Shown here piece after piece: positions 54,078-63,870 of a stretch of DNA of 64,000 nt. Position 1 is the stretch's first letter, and every line of letters begins with the position of its first letter. A program made the position numbers and the translations under genes. Below the pieces are notes generated by a model. The model searched no databases, had not been told where the DNA came from, and worked only from the letters and a program-made list of their open reading frames with translations. This stretch comes from Bacillus mesophilus (GTDB lineage: Bacteria > Bacillota > Bacilli > Bacillales > SA4): the NCBI RefSeq assembly GCF_011008845.1, contig NZ_JAAIWM010000003.1, positions 1 to 64,000 of the forward strand. Direction: 5' to 3'.

Positions 54078-55067
54078 TTGACAGAAGATCAAAATGTATA
54101 TGATATCACCATCATCGGTGGAGGCCCGTCAGGCTTATTCACCGCATTTTATGGCGGAATGCGTCAGGCAAAAGTAAAAATAATTGAAAGCTTACCTCAA
54201 TTAGGTGGTCAATTATCTGCTTTATATCCAGAAAAATACATATATGATGTCGCAGGATTTCCCAAAGTGCGCGCTCAAGAATTAATTGATAACTTAAAAG
54301 AACAAATGGCAAAATTTGAACCAACTGTTTGTTTAGAGGAATCAGTTGATACTGTAGAAAGACAAGAAGACGGCACTTTTAAATTAACGACAAATAAACA
54401 AGAACATATTTCAAAGACTATTATTATAACCGCCGGAAATGGTGCATTCCAACCAAGACGCTTAGAGCTTGAAACGGCTGCTCAATATGAAGGAAAGAAC
54501 CTACACTATTTTATTGATGATTTAAACAAGTTTGCTGGAAAACGCGTTCTTGTTTGTGGTGGTGGAGATTCTGCTGTTGACTGGGCACTTATGCTTGAGC
54601 CAATTGCTGAAAAAGTAATCCTTACTCATAGAAGAGATAAATTCCGTGCTCATGAGCACAGTGTTGAAAACTTATTTAATTCAAAGGTCGAAATCAAAAC
54701 TCCTTATCAACCTACACAGCTTATTGGGGATGACGAGATCAAGCAAGTTGTTTTACAAGAGGTTAAAGGAGACAAAGAAGAAACGATTGATGTCGATGCA
54801 GTCATTGTTAACTTCGGTTTTGTTTCTTCACTTGGTCCAATTAAGGACTGGGGCTTAGAAATTGAGAAAAATTCTATTGTTGTTAATTCAAAAATGGAAA
54901 CAAATATAAAGGGCATTTATGCTGCGGGTGATATTTGTACATATGATGGAAAAGTAAAATTAATTGCTTGCGGCTTTGGGGAAGCTCCTACTGCTGTAAA
55001 CAACGCAAAAGCTTACTACGATCCTAATGCAAAACTACAACCTCTTCATAGTTCGAGTATGTTTTAA
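54078..55067 (+). CDS. yumC: Ferredoxin/flavodoxin-NADP+ reductase, thioredoxin-reductase type
   Basis: A 329-residue flavoprotein of the thioredoxin-reductase-like ferredoxin-NADP+ reductases. FAD motif [14 protein letters not shown] (about 12-25), NADP motif [13 protein letters not shown] (about 157-169) and the C-terminal [23 protein letters not shown] (in pieces). The CxxC of thioredoxin reductase is absent, as expected for YumC, which is essential in B. subtilis. TTG 54078 is the start, behind GGGGAGG; no in-frame ATG lies near. Confidence 0.93.
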   Translation: MTEDQNVYDITIIGGGPSGLFTAFYGGMRQAKVKIIESLPQLGGQLSALYPEKYIYDVAGFPKVRAQELIDNLKEQMAKFEPTVCLEESVDTVERQEDGTFKLTTNKQEHISKTIIITAGNGAFQPRRLELETAAQYEGKNLHYFIDDLNKFAGKRVLVCGGGDSAVDWALMLEPIAEKVILTHRRDKFRAHEHSVENLFNSKVEIKTPYQPTQLIGDDEIKQVVLQEVKGDKEETIDVDAVIVNFGFVSSLGPIKDWGLEIEKNSIVVNSKMETNIKGIYAAGDICTYDGKVKLIACGFGEAPTAVNNAKAYYDPNAKLQPLHSSSMF

Positions 55068-55098
55068 AGCTATAGCCTACGCTATAGCTTTTTTTCTT
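55066..55098. terminator. Bidirectional terminator after yumC
   Basis: AAAGCTATAGC and GCTATAGCTTT flank CCTAC with T-runs; it also follows the small gene on the opposite strand. Confidence 0.85.
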
Positions 55099-55224
55099 TT
55101 ATTTTTGACGCTTCTGAGCTTCTTGTTCAATTTTATCTGTTCGCTTATCCTGCTCGGAAGCATAATGATAATTGGTTAATTTGCCTGTGTCCGGTGGTTG
55201 CTGAAGATTTTGCTTTTCGTCCAT
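55099..55224 (-). CDS. 41-residue hydrophilic protein, unknown function
   Basis: A short frame from ATG 55224, behind GAGGAGGGA, to a TAA beside a terminator. The product (MDEKQNLQQPPDTGKLTNYH, then ASEQDKRTDKIEQEAQKRQK) is very hydrophilic. Good translation signals make it credible. It might be one of the small Bacillus proteins such as YuzG that lie after yumC, but I cannot confirm this. Confidence 0.6.
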   Translation of the reverse strand: MDEKQNLQQPPDTGKLTNYHYASEQDKRTDKIEQEAQKRQK

Positions 55225-55463
55225 AGTGTATCCCTCCTCAAAGAATGTTTCAAGGTTAGTGTGCACCAATTTGACGATCAGTTAGCTTGGGAATTAGCTC
55301 CACTTATTTTTGATTTGGCCCAAGCGTGCACAAATTCTAAATGTTGGTGCAGTAAGTGGGAAAACTGGTGCATAATAGTTGTGCGTGTGTGCAGAAATCC
55401 TTAATTTTGATACATAAATAGAAAATCCCGTGCAGAAGGAGTAATCTTAGGCTATTTTCATCC
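55225..55463. other. Intergenic region with repeated GTGCA words
   Basis: Between about 55258 and 55434 the word GTGCA or TGTGCA appears six times (near 55260, 55325, 55350, 55371, 55387, 55429). No supported gene lies here; a 68-codon open frame lacks a ribosome site. Confidence 0.4.
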
Positions 55464-55497
55464 TATAAAAAAACGACCTCTAAAATAGAGATCGTCG
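55464..55497 (-). terminator. Terminator of yutM
   Basis: On the minus strand ACGAC...CTCTA pairs with ...AGAG.TCGT, followed by seven T. Confidence 0.75.
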
Positions 55498-55514
55498 TGT
55501 CGCATGTTCAACTT

Positions 55515-55865
55515 TTAGCAATCCTCAGGTGTCCCAGCATTGGCTGCTGTTCTAAATGAAGAGCCACACCCACATCCAGCAATTGCATTTGGATTGTCAA
55601 TGGTGAAGCCGCCACCCATCATCGATTGTTTAAAGTCAATCTTTACACCATTTATAATCGGAGCACTTTCTTTGTCGATCAAAATTTGGATACCATGTTG
55701 TTCTATTAACGTATCATCTTCCTGCTTTTCTTCCTCGAATCCAATCCCATAAGAGAGCCCACTACAGCCTCCTCCTTTGACACCAACTCGCAAAAACAAC
55801 TCTTTACCTTCTTCTTTCATCATATCTTTAATCTGATATCCAGCTGCTTCTGTCATATTAATCAT
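55515..55865 (-). CDS. yutM: HesB/IscA-type iron-sulfur carrier (SufA/ErpA-like)
   Basis: A 116-residue A-type carrier: LRVGVKGGGCSGLSYGIGF (about 25-43) contains the first conserved Cys and NAIAGCGCGSSF (about 92-103) the C-x-C pair that hold an Fe or Fe-S unit. It passes clusters to target proteins. Start ATG behind AGGAGG. Confidence 0.92.
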   Translation of the reverse strand: MINMTEAAGYQIKDMMKEEGKELFLRVGVKGGGCSGLSYGIGFEEEKQEDDTLIEQHGIQILIDKESAPIINGVKIDFKQSMMGGGFTIDNPNAIAGCGCGSSFRTAANAGTPEDC

Positions 55866-55979
55866 AAAGAGAAACCTCCTTTTTGTAGCTTCTTATTATA
55901 TAGTATACAAACAATCAGGGAATGTCTCAAATAAGTAGCTTATATTTATATGCTTCCTACTACTGATTTAAGTTAAATA

Positions 55980-56846
55980 TTAACCAAGTACTTTATATAA
56001 AAACTCACCTTTGCAAATGACCTCGGCTGGGCCTTTCATATACACTTCTCCGCTTTCTGCCCATGTGATTAGTAAGTCTCCACCAGCTAAATGAACAGTT
56101 GTTTCAACACCTCTTTTTGTTTTTCCATTAAGAACCGAGGCCACAACAGCAGCACAAGCGCCTGTACCACAGGCCTGAGTTACACCAGATCCTCTCTCCC
56201 ATACTCTAAAGTGGATCTCTTTTTCATTTACTACCTCCACGAACTCGACATTCACGCTTTCAGGAAAGCGCTCATCTTTTTCAATGACCGGACCAAGTGT
56301 TGTGACTGGGGCCAAATCGATATTCTCTACATACATAATTCCATGCGGGTTTCCCATTGAAACAGCAGTTAGGAGGAAAGCCTCCCCACTAACTTGAAAA
56401 GGTTCAGCAACGATTTGATTAGCTGGCTCTCCAAGCATGGGAATTTCTTCACGAGATAAGCGAGGATTTCCCATATTCACAGTAACCATATTTACCTCGC
56501 CACCATCTACCTCTACCGTAGCTTCTACAAGTCCAGATAAAGTCTCGATTAGGAAGCGTGTATCTTCAACAAGTTTATTTTCATAGGCGTACTTAGCCAC
56601 ACAACGCAAGCCATTTCCACAGTTTTTCCCCTCAGATCCATCGTTATTAAAGATGCGCATTTTAACTGGCGCCTGATCTGAAGGACAAATCAATATTAAT
56701 CCATCAGAGCCAATTCCGGTATACACAGAGGAAACCTTTATAGCTAAATCAGATAAGATTTCTTCCTTTAGCTCCTTCTTAAAAGCATCAATATATATAT
56801 AATTATTCCCTAATCCGTGCATTTTCGTAAAAGGAATTCGTTCCAT
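55980..56846 (-). CDS. dapF: Diaminopimelate epimerase
   Basis: A 288-residue cofactor-independent epimerase that turns LL- into meso-diaminopimelate for lysine and peptidoglycan. The two catalytic cysteines are in [16 protein letters not shown] (about 67-82) and in [12 protein letters not shown] (about 225-236). [12 protein letters not shown] (about 9-20) is the N-terminal signature. YutL in B. subtilis terms. Confidence 0.96.
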   Translation of the reverse strand: MERIPFTKMHGLGNNYIYIDAFKKELKEEILSDLAIKVSSVYTGIGSDGLILICPSDQAPVKMRIFNNDGSEGKNCGNGLRCVAKYAYENKLVEDTRFLIETLSGLVEATVEVDGGEVNMVTVNMGNPRLSREEIPMLGEPANQIVAEPFQVSGEAFLLTAVSMGNPHGIMYVENIDLAPVTTLGPVIEKDERFPESVNVEFVEVVNEKEIHFRVWERGSGVTQACGTGACAAVVASVLNGKTKRGVETTVHLAGGDLLITWAESGEVYMKGPAEVICKGEFLYKVLG

Positions 56847-57016
56847 TGTTTATCATCTACCCCAATTCTGGATTATATAGTCGCTAAGACTGTTTTAAAA
56901 ACTCTAGTATAATTTTATGTTATAACATTATGCATTTCTAGTAAAAAGGATTGTGAACACACCTAATGTTTAGTACATTTGATGTAGGTATTTTGTATCA
57001 TTAAGGAGGAGCCCCT

Positions 57017-57706
57017 TTGGAAAGAAACATGGAAATCTTGTTTGATAAAAATGTTACATGTTCTGCGTGTTCACACAGCTATACAACCAAAAAAGTTCGC
57101 TCCCGCTTTGTACGTGCTTTACAATCTGACTCCGACTTTTGTTCCTATTATGAGGATGAAGAAAACAGCCCCTTGTTGTATTATGTAAGTGTTTGTCCGA
57201 ACTGCGGTTACTCTGTTTCTGAAGAATTCTCGGCACATTTCCCTCCACAAACGCTACAGTCCATTAAGACGTCAATTAGTTCAAATTGGGGACATCGGGA
57301 TTATGGTACAAAACGGACGGTTAAAGAGGCAATTGATACGTACAAGCTTGGCATATATAGTGCTACTTTAAAAAATGAAAAGAGCATCGTTCTGGCAGGC
57401 TTATATATGAGATTAGTTTGGATCTTGAGAAAAGAACGTGATCAAGAACAAGAGCTCCGCTTTACTAATATGGCAGTTAAAGCGTATGTTCAATCTTATA
57501 TAAATGAAGATTTCCGATCAACTGATATGACTGAAATTAAACTCTTATATTTAATCGGTGACCTTTACCGTAGAATTGGCGACGATAAGCAAGCAGGTGT
57601 TTATCTATCAAAAGTTATTCAGCAGCAGAATGAGACCATTGAAAAAAGGATTGTTGCTTTAGCAAAAGATGCCTGGCAGGAAATACGTGAAAAACAAAAA
57701 GCGTAA
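57017..57706 (+). CDS. DUF2225 protein
   Basis: A 229-residue protein with an N-terminal zinc-ribbon-like part, two Cys pairs in CSACSHSY and VCPNCGYS (about 16-60), and a C-terminal all-helical TPR-like domain, typical of DUF2225. The start is TTG 57017, with AAGGAGGA six bases upstream. Its last two codons and stop lie inside the left end of a family A repeat. Function unknown. Confidence 0.85.
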   Translation: MERNMEILFDKNVTCSACSHSYTTKKVRSRFVRALQSDSDFCSYYEDEENSPLLYYVSVCPNCGYSVSEEFSAHFPPQTLQSIKTSISSNWGHRDYGTKRTVKEAIDTYKLGIYSATLKNEKSIVLAGLYMRLVWILRKERDQEQELRFTNMAVKAYVQSYINEDFRSTDMTEIKLLYLIGDLYRRIGDDKQAGVYLSKVIQQQNETIEKRIVALAKDAWQEIREKQKA

Positions 57707-57940
57707 GCGCCCAACAAATGAAGACAGGCTAAGTGCGCAACGGCCTGTTGCAACGCCTGCCTGACCTGCATCCTGCATGCCTCCGACCAGCAAATATTCC
57801 TCGAAGAAAAAAGGGCGATTTTACCTTTTATTCTTCAAGGGTTATTTGACCTAGGAAAAAGTGAAGTTTCTTTTTCCATCGAGGTAGGATGAAATTGCAA
57901 AGATCATCGCAATTTCATCTGGGCGCTGGAGCTGGATTTC
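57699..57940. repeat. Intergenic palindromic repeat, family A, copy 2 (long form)
   Basis: About 240 bases: the left end AAAGCGTAAGCGCCC pairs with GGGCGCTGGAGCT at the right. The centre (CAAAT...TTCTTCAA...ATTTGAC) is closely similar to copy 1 at 24688-24813. This copy also carries extra hairpins: GGAAAAAG/CTTTTTCC near 57855 and GATGAAATTGC/GCAATTTCATC at about 57890-57920. Confidence 0.75.
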
Positions 57941-57979
57941 ACTCCATACCATTAAAAGCAAAGCATAGCCTATAAAATA

Positions 57980-58014
57980 AAAGAGGGTAGCTAAAAGCTA
58001 TCCTCCTTTTGTAA
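57980..58014 (-). terminator. Terminator of yuzB
   Basis: On the minus strand GGATAGCT and AGCTACCC flank TTT, followed by TCTTTT. Confidence 0.75.
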
Positions 58015-58016
58015 GG

Positions 58017-58253
58017 TTAAAACATTGGATTTTCCTCTATGTGTTGATAAATGTTTTCGACTAATTCTTCAGGAGTTTCTCCTGTTACTACATCCCCATT
58101 TACTAATGCATATAGGGAGCTATAACATTTTCCACAGTATGATAAACAGCCGTATTCAACAATATCAAAATTTGGGTCCTTTTCTAGTATTTCCCTAGCT
58201 TTCTGGGCCCCACTTGCTAAATTACTAATACAAAATTCTATAATTGGGTTCAA
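58017..58253 (-). CDS. yuzB: DUF1450 protein YuzB
   Basis: A 78-residue protein of DUF1450, close to B. subtilis Yuz[33 protein letters not shown] (about 25-44) and [13 protein letters not shown]. Three conserved cysteines suggest redox or metal binding. The start is TTG 58253 behind GAGGTGA; a GTG three codons earlier overlaps that site. Confidence 0.9.
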   Translation of the reverse strand: MNPIIEFCISNLASGAQKAREILEKDPNFDIVEYGCLSYCGKCYSSLYALVNGDVVTGETPEELVENIYQHIEENPMF

Positions 58254-58486
58254 GCTTCTCACCTCTACGATTTAAAGGCTACCTTTTTTTCCTCTATTCG
58301 TCAATTTTTTAAAACTAAGAAACAGTGTTACACTAAATACTTATTAGTATTAACCCATCAATTTATAATAAACATATTGTGATTAATGGTTATTTTCGTT
58401 ATACTTTTCTATGGTATTTAAACGTATATATTTTTTAGAAATAATTTTTTTTAGACACGAAAGACTTCCATAAAAGGAGAATAAAT

Positions 58487-59554
58487 ATGAAACAACTAGT
58501 CTTACTTGGAGGCGGTTATGGAAATATGCGGGTCCTACTCCGTTTATTGCCAAACCAGCTGCCAGAGGATATACAAATCACTTTAATTGACCGTAACCCC
58601 TACCACTGTCTCAAAACAGAATATTATGCTCTTGCTGCAGGGACAATTTCAGATCAGCATATCCGCGTTACATTCCCTGAACACCCTAGATTATCTATTA
58701 AATATGGCGAAGTAACAAATATTGATATAGAGAATAAACGAGTGTATCTTAATGATCAGGAAGCTGTTTCCTTTGATGATTTAATAATAGGTCTTGGTTG
58801 TGAAGATAAATACCACAACGTTCCTGGTGCAGATGAGTTCACGTATAGTATTCAAACCATTGATCGTTCAAGAAGTGCGTATCAGGCACTTAATAATCTT
58901 GGTGCTAATAGTGTAGTCGGTATTATTGGTGGAGGACTTAGTGGTGTAGAATTAGCTAGTGAACTTAGTGAAAGTAGACCTGATCTAAGAGTTAAGCTCT
59001 TTGATCGCGGAAAACATATATTATCTATGTTTCCTGAACGTTTAAGTAATTATGTTGAAAATTGGTTCCATTCTCATGGTGTGGAAGTAATTAGTTCAGC
59101 AAATATTACAAGAGTGGAAGATAAAACAGTCTATAATCATGATGAGCCTGTTGCATGTGATGTTATTGTTTGGACTGCTGGTATCCAGCCAAGTAAAATT
59201 GTTCGTGACTTAGAGGTTGAAAAGGATGCTCAAGGCCGTGTCGTTCTAACGAAACAACATAATCTACCAAATAATGAACATGTGTATGTAGTTGGAGATT
59301 GCGCAAGCCTCCCTCACGCTCCAAGTGCCCAACTAGCTGAAGGGCAAGCAGAGCAAATTGTCCAAGTCCTACTTAACCGTTGGAATGGCGAAGAACCTCC
59401 AGCCGAATTTCCACCGATTAAGCTTAAAGGAGTACTTGGGTCATTAGGAAAGAAACAAGGTTTTGGACTATTAGCAGATCGCCCGCTAATGGGAAGAGTT
59501 CCTAGACTATTAAAATCCGGTATTTTATGGATGTATCGTTATCATAAAGGATAA
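58487..59554 (+). CDS. yutJ: NADH dehydrogenase-like flavoprotein YutJ
   Basis: A 355-residue flavoprotein of the NDH-2-like family: QLVLLGGGYGNMRVL (3-17, FAD), VGIIGGGLSGVELASEL (about 144-160, NAD) and VYVVGDCASL (about 264-273). It is the second NDH-2-like protein here, shorter than YumB and without its C-terminal membrane-binding part. AAAGGAG precedes the ATG. Confidence 0.9.
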   Translation: MKQLVLLGGGYGNMRVLLRLLPNQLPEDIQITLIDRNPYHCLKTEYYALAAGTISDQHIRVTFPEHPRLSIKYGEVTNIDIENKRVYLNDQEAVSFDDLIIGLGCEDKYHNVPGADEFTYSIQTIDRSRSAYQALNNLGANSVVGIIGGGLSGVELASELSESRPDLRVKLFDRGKHILSMFPERLSNYVENWFHSHGVEVISSANITRVEDKTVYNHDEPVACDVIVWTAGIQPSKIVRDLEVEKDAQGRVVLTKQHNLPNNEHVYVVGDCASLPHAPSAQLAEGQAEQIVQVLLNRWNGEEPPAEFPPIKLKGVLGSLGKKQGFGLLADRPLMGRVPRLLKSGILWMYRYHKG

Positions 59555-59559
59555 ACCAC

Positions 59560-59592
59560 GAAAGCTGTCTACCATGCAGCTTTCTTTTTTTA
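59560..59592 (+). terminator. Terminator of yutJ
   Basis: GAAAGCTG and CAGCTTTC flank a 9-base loop; TTTTTTT follows. Confidence 0.8.
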
Positions 59593-59688
59593 TGCTGTGA
59601 AAAAGGAGATTATATCATATCTTTTAATATCGGGTTGAATCCAAGTGGTATACTACTAGTATTACCATAAGAAAAGAGGAATTATTAG

Positions 59689-60528
59689 ATGTCAACCGAA
59701 GTGGAATCAAAAACGAACGAAGATATTTTGCAATCATATATTAATGTTCTTAAAGTGGTATCTTCTATGCTACCTGATATCGCGTTTGGAGTAACCAACA
59801 AAGAAGAATGGCTTGCCTATTTCCCGAGTAGAAAAATAGACCTTGGAGTTAAAGCAGGTACAAAAATTAATCCACAGGAACCCTTAGCCGATTGTATAAG
59901 AAACAAGAAGGTCATTAAAGATGAAATTTCTCCCGAATTTTTCGGCTTTCCCTTTACCGGTCTCGCTAATCCAATTATTCATCAAGGCAAAGTAATCGGA
60001 TCGATTGCAATTCAGATCCAGGAACAAAACGAACGTGAGTTACGAAGAATTTCAGACCAAATCGTTCATTCTTTAATGCAAGCAAATGAGGGAGTAACAA
60101 AGGTTGGAAATGGCGCAGAAGGACTTGCTGGTATAAGTTTAACACTACTTCAACAATCTAATCATGCAGCCGAAGAAATGAATAAGACAGATGAAGTAAT
60201 CAAATTTATTAAGAAAATTGCTGACCAAACAAACCTATTAGGACTAAATGCTTCTATTGAGGCAGCACGTGCGGGAGAAATGGGACGAGGCTTTGATGTG
60301 GTAGCTAAGGAAATACGTAAGCTTTCTCAAGAAACAGTTATATCCACAGAGAAAATTCGTAGAATTATCACCGATCTACAAACATCAATGCATGAAATGG
60401 CTGAATCCGTAGAAAAGGTAGTTACAGTAGGAAAGCAGCAAGCAATCTCGACACAGGATATCTCCTCTTTCATAGGTGAGATTGAAAAAATGAGCAAAGA
60501 ATTAAATAAGTACGCTTCTGAGCTATAA
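59689..60528 (+). CDS. Soluble methyl-accepting chemotaxis-like protein (YfmS type)
   Basis: A 279-residue cytoplasmic chemoreceptor. Residues 1-120 form a sensor domain with no membrane helix (ending [18 protein letters not shown]); then comes a short signalling coiled coil with the tip [20 protein letters not shown] (about 179-198). Size and lack of membrane helices fit the soluble receptor YfmS of B. subtilis. The ligand is unknown. AGAGGAA precedes the ATG. Confidence 0.85.
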   Translation: MSTEVESKTNEDILQSYINVLKVVSSMLPDIAFGVTNKEEWLAYFPSRKIDLGVKAGTKINPQEPLADCIRNKKVIKDEISPEFFGFPFTGLANPIIHQGKVIGSIAIQIQEQNERELRRISDQIVHSLMQANEGVTKVGNGAEGLAGISLTLLQQSNHAAEEMNKTDEVIKFIKKIADQTNLLGLNASIEAARAGEMGRGFDVVAKEIRKLSQETVISTEKIRRIITDLQTSMHEMAESVEKVVTVGKQQAISTQDISSFIGEIEKMSKELNKYASEL

Positions 60529-60534
60529 AGATAG

Positions 60535-60570
60535 AAAAAGCCTTTAATTTTTTTAAAGGCTTTTATTTTG
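60535..60570. terminator. Bidirectional terminator
   Basis: AAAAAGCCTTTAA pairs with TTAAAGGCTTTTA between converging genes. Confidence 0.85.
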
Positions 60571-60889
60571 GCTGATACCCATATTTCTCAAGCTCAGCAT
60601 AAATTGTTTTTAACCTGGGATTCCCCTCTCCTACCACTTCACCCTTGATCACGACAACCGGATAAAACATATCCTCTTCAATGACTCTTTCCGCAAACTG
60701 TAGTTTTTCTTGGTCCCCTTCAGGACTATGGATATCTACATAAGTAATCGTAAACGGCTGCTCTGGATACTTCCGACTAATTGCTGCCTGTAACCAATCA
60801 TACGTCTCTCTTGAGGATGGTAAATTCACACAGCTTGGACATAATACTTCAGCACCATACACACATACTTCAATAGATTCAAATGACAT
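60563..60889 (-). CDS. yuzD: DUF1462 thioredoxin-like protein YuzD
   Basis: A 108-residue protein with a thioredoxin-like fold: VCVYGAEVLCPSCVNLPSS (about 7-25) contains a CxxC motif. It matches DUF1462 (YuzD). It lies divergent from the NifU-like yutI gene, so a role in Fe-S or thiol metabolism is plausible but unproven. ATG 60889 follows GGGAGTGGGAG. Confidence 0.88.
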   Translation of the reverse strand: MSFESIEVCVYGAEVLCPSCVNLPSSRETYDWLQAAISRKYPEQPFTITYVDIHSPEGDQEKLQFAERVIEEDMFYPVVVIKGEVVGEGNPRLKTIYAELEKYGYQPK

Positions 60890-61020
60890 GACTCCCACTC
60901 CCTTCCTACTATATATTTTAAACGATTACATGGAAAATACCTACATTACAGTTTTCAATACTACAGAATAGATTTTTTATATCAAAGTCATTATAATAGA
61001 AGTAAGGAAAGGAGTCGATC

Positions 61021-61251
61021 ATGATGGAAATTAAAGATCAAGTAATGGAAGTACTAGATAAACTACGTCCATTCCTACTTCGCGATGGTGGGGATGTTGA
61101 GTTAGTAGATGTTGAAGAAGGTATTGTAAAATTACGACTTTTAGGCGCATGTGGAAGCTGCCCAAGCTCAACTATCACTCTTAAAGCTGGTATCGAGCGT
61201 GCACTATTAGAAGAAGTACCTGGAGTTATAGAAGTAGAGCAGGTATTCTAA
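61021..61251 (+). CDS. yutI: NifU C-terminal-type iron-sulfur scaffold
   Basis: A 76-residue NifU-like protein: [20 protein letters not shown] (about 16-35) and [20 protein letters not shown] (about 41-60), with the CxxC that binds a [4Fe-4S] cluster for transfer. AAAGGAGTC precedes two adjacent ATGs; either could start it. Confidence 0.94.
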   Translation: MMEIKDQVMEVLDKLRPFLLRDGGDVELVDVEEGIVKLRLLGACGSCPSSTITLKAGIERALLEEVPGVIEVEQVF

Positions 61252-61267
61252 TAATTAAATAATAATT

Positions 61268-61300
61268 ATAGCGCTCTCTATGAGGAGAGCGCTTTTTATT
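61268..61300. terminator. Bidirectional terminator
   Basis: AGCGCTCTC pairs with GAGAGCGCT followed by TTTTTATT, between converging genes. Confidence 0.85.
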
Positions 61301-61307
61301 ATTTTTA

Positions 61308-62312
61308 TTATCCAATCCAATGTAGCTTAGGCAGATCACGTTTTCTGGTACGATAGCTTATATAAAAATGGACATCCTTAAGATAGTTCTCATAGTCATC
61401 AGTTTTGTTTAACATATCCTGTAGCTCATGAAGACGATTGGCTTGTTCTTCCTCGTTATCAGACTTATAATAGCCCTCAATGCATTCAAAGTAATGAACA
61501 GGGAAAAGTAACCGCGAATAAAATAAGCGCCAAGAAAAAGGAGAAAGCGGATTAATCGATTCATAGTCATTTACGAACGCATGCAAAGATTCCATTGTTC
61601 GATGGTTATTCCAATAAGATGACCTGACCCATTCTACTAGATCACGACTTGGATGATCGTATACCCAATCGGTAGGTAATCTCATGTACTGAGAAAAATC
61701 CCAACAACTTGAAAAAAATCTGTGATGACATACTGTTCCACCATCGACTTCTGTAGGTTGTTCATCTAACTCAGTGTCAACTAAGTATTGAATAGCATTT
61801 TCCGTTACTCCTACATAGTAAGGAAAAGACTCTGCAAACAACTTTTCAAATTGGCCATTCGGCTGACTTTTTACCTTCATCGCCCAAAACTGTTCCAGCT
61901 GATCAAGTCTTTTTTCCCAAAGTGTTTTCCATTGTCCAATTCTAACAAGACTTTGTACAGGAAAGGGAATTCTTTTACCTCTCCTATGAAATTTCGCTAA
62001 CTCCAATCCAACGGTATGCTGTCGTTGTCTAGTGTCTATTTCATACGGACATTTTAATAACACAAATAATGAATCTTCTGCCTTACTAACAACTTCACCA
62101 CGTTTATTTTTAACAATTCCAGCTATTTGTTGGTCTCCCTTGTGAAGAAAATAATCGCCTAACTGGGCCATTTCTTCAATTTCATTTCCTTCTAAATGGG
62201 AAACTGGAACAAGTAAATAGCTTGAATCTCGACTTTTAAACGTATCATAGGATCGAAATATCCCGGACTTATTACAATTGAGGTTATATAGACTTTGCAA
62301 GTGTTGATTCAT
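61308..62312 (-). CDS. yutH: Spore coat protein YutH
   Basis: A 334-residue protein of the YutH family of spore coat proteins, related to CotS and to small-molecule kinases. Stretches such as VCHHRFFSSCWDFSQYMRLPTDWVYDHPSRDLVEWVR (about 195-231) keep a kinase-like HxD...D pattern, though probably without activity. A late mother-cell promoter is expected from the family; I did not locate it. Confidence 0.88.
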   Translation of the reverse strand: MNQHLQSLYNLNCNKSGIFRSYDTFKSRDSSYLLVPVSHLEGNEIEEMAQLGDYFLHKGDQQIAGIVKNKRGEVVSKAEDSLFVLLKCPYEIDTRQRQHTVGLELAKFHRRGKRIPFPVQSLVRIGQWKTLWEKRLDQLEQFWAMKVKSQPNGQFEKLFAESFPYYVGVTENAIQYLVDTELDEQPTEVDGGTVCHHRFFSSCWDFSQYMRLPTDWVYDHPSRDLVEWVRSSYWNNHRTMESLHAFVNDYESINPLSPFSWRLFYSRLLFPVHYFECIEGYYKSDNEEEQANRLHELQDMLNKTDDYENYLKDVHFYISYRTRKRDLPKLHWIG

Positions 62313-62446
62313 CAGATGCCCCCCCTTATTTTCATTTATATGACCTAAATTGATAAAACTTGTAATAAAAGTATGGTTTTTAAGAATAAATTAATAATCA
62401 ACGGAAATTATGAAGAGGTATAAAACTTATTCGGAAAGGTGAGTAT

Positions 62447-62959
62447 ATGGAAAATTCCAAGAGATCAAAACTGGAAGAAACAGCAAGACAATGGTTAAAG
62501 GACCGCGGTGTAACTGTAGAGGATATTGGTGATCTTGTATATTTCTTACAAGTTAAGTATCATCCAGATCTGACAAAAGAGAGATGTATCCATAATGTAG
62601 AAAAGGTCCTATCGAAGCGCGAAGTTCAAAATGCCATTTTAACAGGCATCCAGCTTGATCGCCTCGCTGAGAAGAAGCAGCTTGAGGCTCCGTTACAGCA
62701 AGCCATTGAAATTGACGAAGGTCTGTACGGAATTGATGAAATCATTGCATTATCAATTGTGAACATATATGGATCTATTGGGTTTACAAACTTTGGTTAT
62801 ATTGACAAGCAAAAACCAGGTATCCTTCAACGTCTAAATGATAAATCGTCTGGAGAGTGTCATACCTTCTTAGATGATATTGTCGGAGCTATTGCCGCTG
62901 CAGCTTCAAGTAGACTTGCCCATAGTGCTGCCGCTAAGGCTGAAGAAGGAAACCAGTGA
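62447..62959 (+). CDS. yutG: Phosphatidylglycerophosphatase A-type protein
   Basis: A 170-residue PgpA-like protein (YutG): EETARQWLKDRGVTVEDIGDLVYFLQ (in pieces, about 11-36), ALSIVNIYGSIGFTNFGYIDKQKPG (about 101-125) and FLDDIVGAIAAAASSRL (about 140-156). No clear membrane helices, unlike the enterobacterial enzyme. AAAGGTGAG precedes the ATG. Confidence 0.88.
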   Translation: MENSKRSKLEETARQWLKDRGVTVEDIGDLVYFLQVKYHPDLTKERCIHNVEKVLSKREVQNAILTGIQLDRLAEKKQLEAPLQQAIEIDEGLYGIDEIIALSIVNIYGSIGFTNFGYIDKQKPGILQRLNDKSSGECHTFLDDIVGAIAAAASSRLAHSAAAKAEEGNQ

Positions 62960-62997
62960 TCATTTAGTATTGAATTACACAGTATATGAACCAATTA

Positions 62998-63034
62998 GGA
63001 AAAGCTTGAGGATTTTAACCTCAAGCTTTTCCTT
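62998..63034. terminator. Bidirectional terminator
   Basis: AAAAGCTTGAGG and CCTCAAGCTTTT flank ATTTTAA between converging genes. Confidence 0.85.
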
Positions 63035-63039
63035 TACCC

Positions 63040-63810
63040 CTATATTTTTTCAATCCATTCTTCCAAAGAGTTTATCACATAGGTAGGCTGCTTCTCAATG
63101 CTTTCTAAATGCTCCTTTGTAGTAACTCCTGTATGAACTAATAAAGTATCAAGACCTGCATTTATCCCGGCTAAAATATCTGTACGATAGTTATCACCAA
63201 TCATTAAGGTATGATTAGGATCTGTTCCAATTGCCTTTAATGCTTGTTCCATAATTATTCTTTCAGGTTTTCCAATAAAAATTGGTTGGACTTCAGTTGA
63301 AACCGCTACTACTGAAGTGAGAGATCCATTTCCTGGTAAAAGACCCCGCTCTGTTGGAATCGCAATATCTCCGTTTGTAGAAATAAAGGTTGCTCCATTT
63401 CGAACTGCTAAGCAAGCAAGGGCTAATTTTTCATAATTGATACCCCGGTCAATTCCCATCACTACATAGTCAGGATTTTGCTCTTGAAGAGTTAAACCCC
63501 TTTCTAAAATGGCTTGACGAATTCCTTCTTCTCCCACAATGTAAACAGATGCATCTGATTTTTGATCATAAATATAATTTGCTGTTGCTTGGCTCGTTGT
63601 AAACACCTGATGATCCTCGGCTGGTATTTCAAACTTTCTAAGCTTCTCAGCCACCTGACTTGGGGCAGCAGATGAATTATTTGTAACAAATAAGTAAGGA
63701 ATTCCTTTTTTATGTAAAGCTTGTACAAAATGACATGCCTCAAGAATTCGTTCTTTCCCTCGATACATCGTTCCATCTAAATCAATTAAGTATCCTTCAT
63801 ACTTCTTCAT
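63040..63810 (-). CDS. yutF: HAD-family (NagD-like) phosphatase YutF
   Basis: A 256-residue HAD-IIA phosphatase: motif I GYLIDLDGTMYRG (about 6-18, nucleophile Asp), motif II FVTNNSSA (about 41-48), motif III GKPERIIMEQAL (lysine, about 183-194) and motif IV MIGDNYRTDILAG (about 201-213). Acts on phosphate monoesters such as nucleotides. Start ATG follows GAGGAGG-like sequence. Confidence 0.92.
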   Translation of the reverse strand: MKKYEGYLIDLDGTMYRGKERILEACHFVQALHKKGIPYLFVTNNSSAAPSQVAEKLRKFEIPAEDHQVFTTSQATANYIYDQKSDASVYIVGEEGIRQAILERGLTLQEQNPDYVVMGIDRGINYEKLALACLAVRNGATFISTNGDIAIPTERGLLPGNGSLTSVVAVSTEVQPIFIGKPERIIMEQALKAIGTDPNHTLMIGDNYRTDILAGINAGLDTLLVHTGVTTKEHLESIEKQPTYVINSLEEWIEKI

Positions 63811-63842
63811 GTATGATCCTCCTCATATATAGTCTCATATAA

Positions 63843-63870
63843 AAATCGCCTCTATAAAAGAAGCGATTAG
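63843..63870 (-). terminator. Terminator of yutE
   Basis: On the minus strand AATCGCTTCT pairs with AGAGGCGATT and TTTTAT follows; it includes the yutE stop. Confidence 0.75.

Noticed and set aside
55198..55404. 68-codon + strand open frame
   Set aside because: No ribosome site, Cys/Trp-rich random-looking composition, and it overlaps a better small gene on the other strand.
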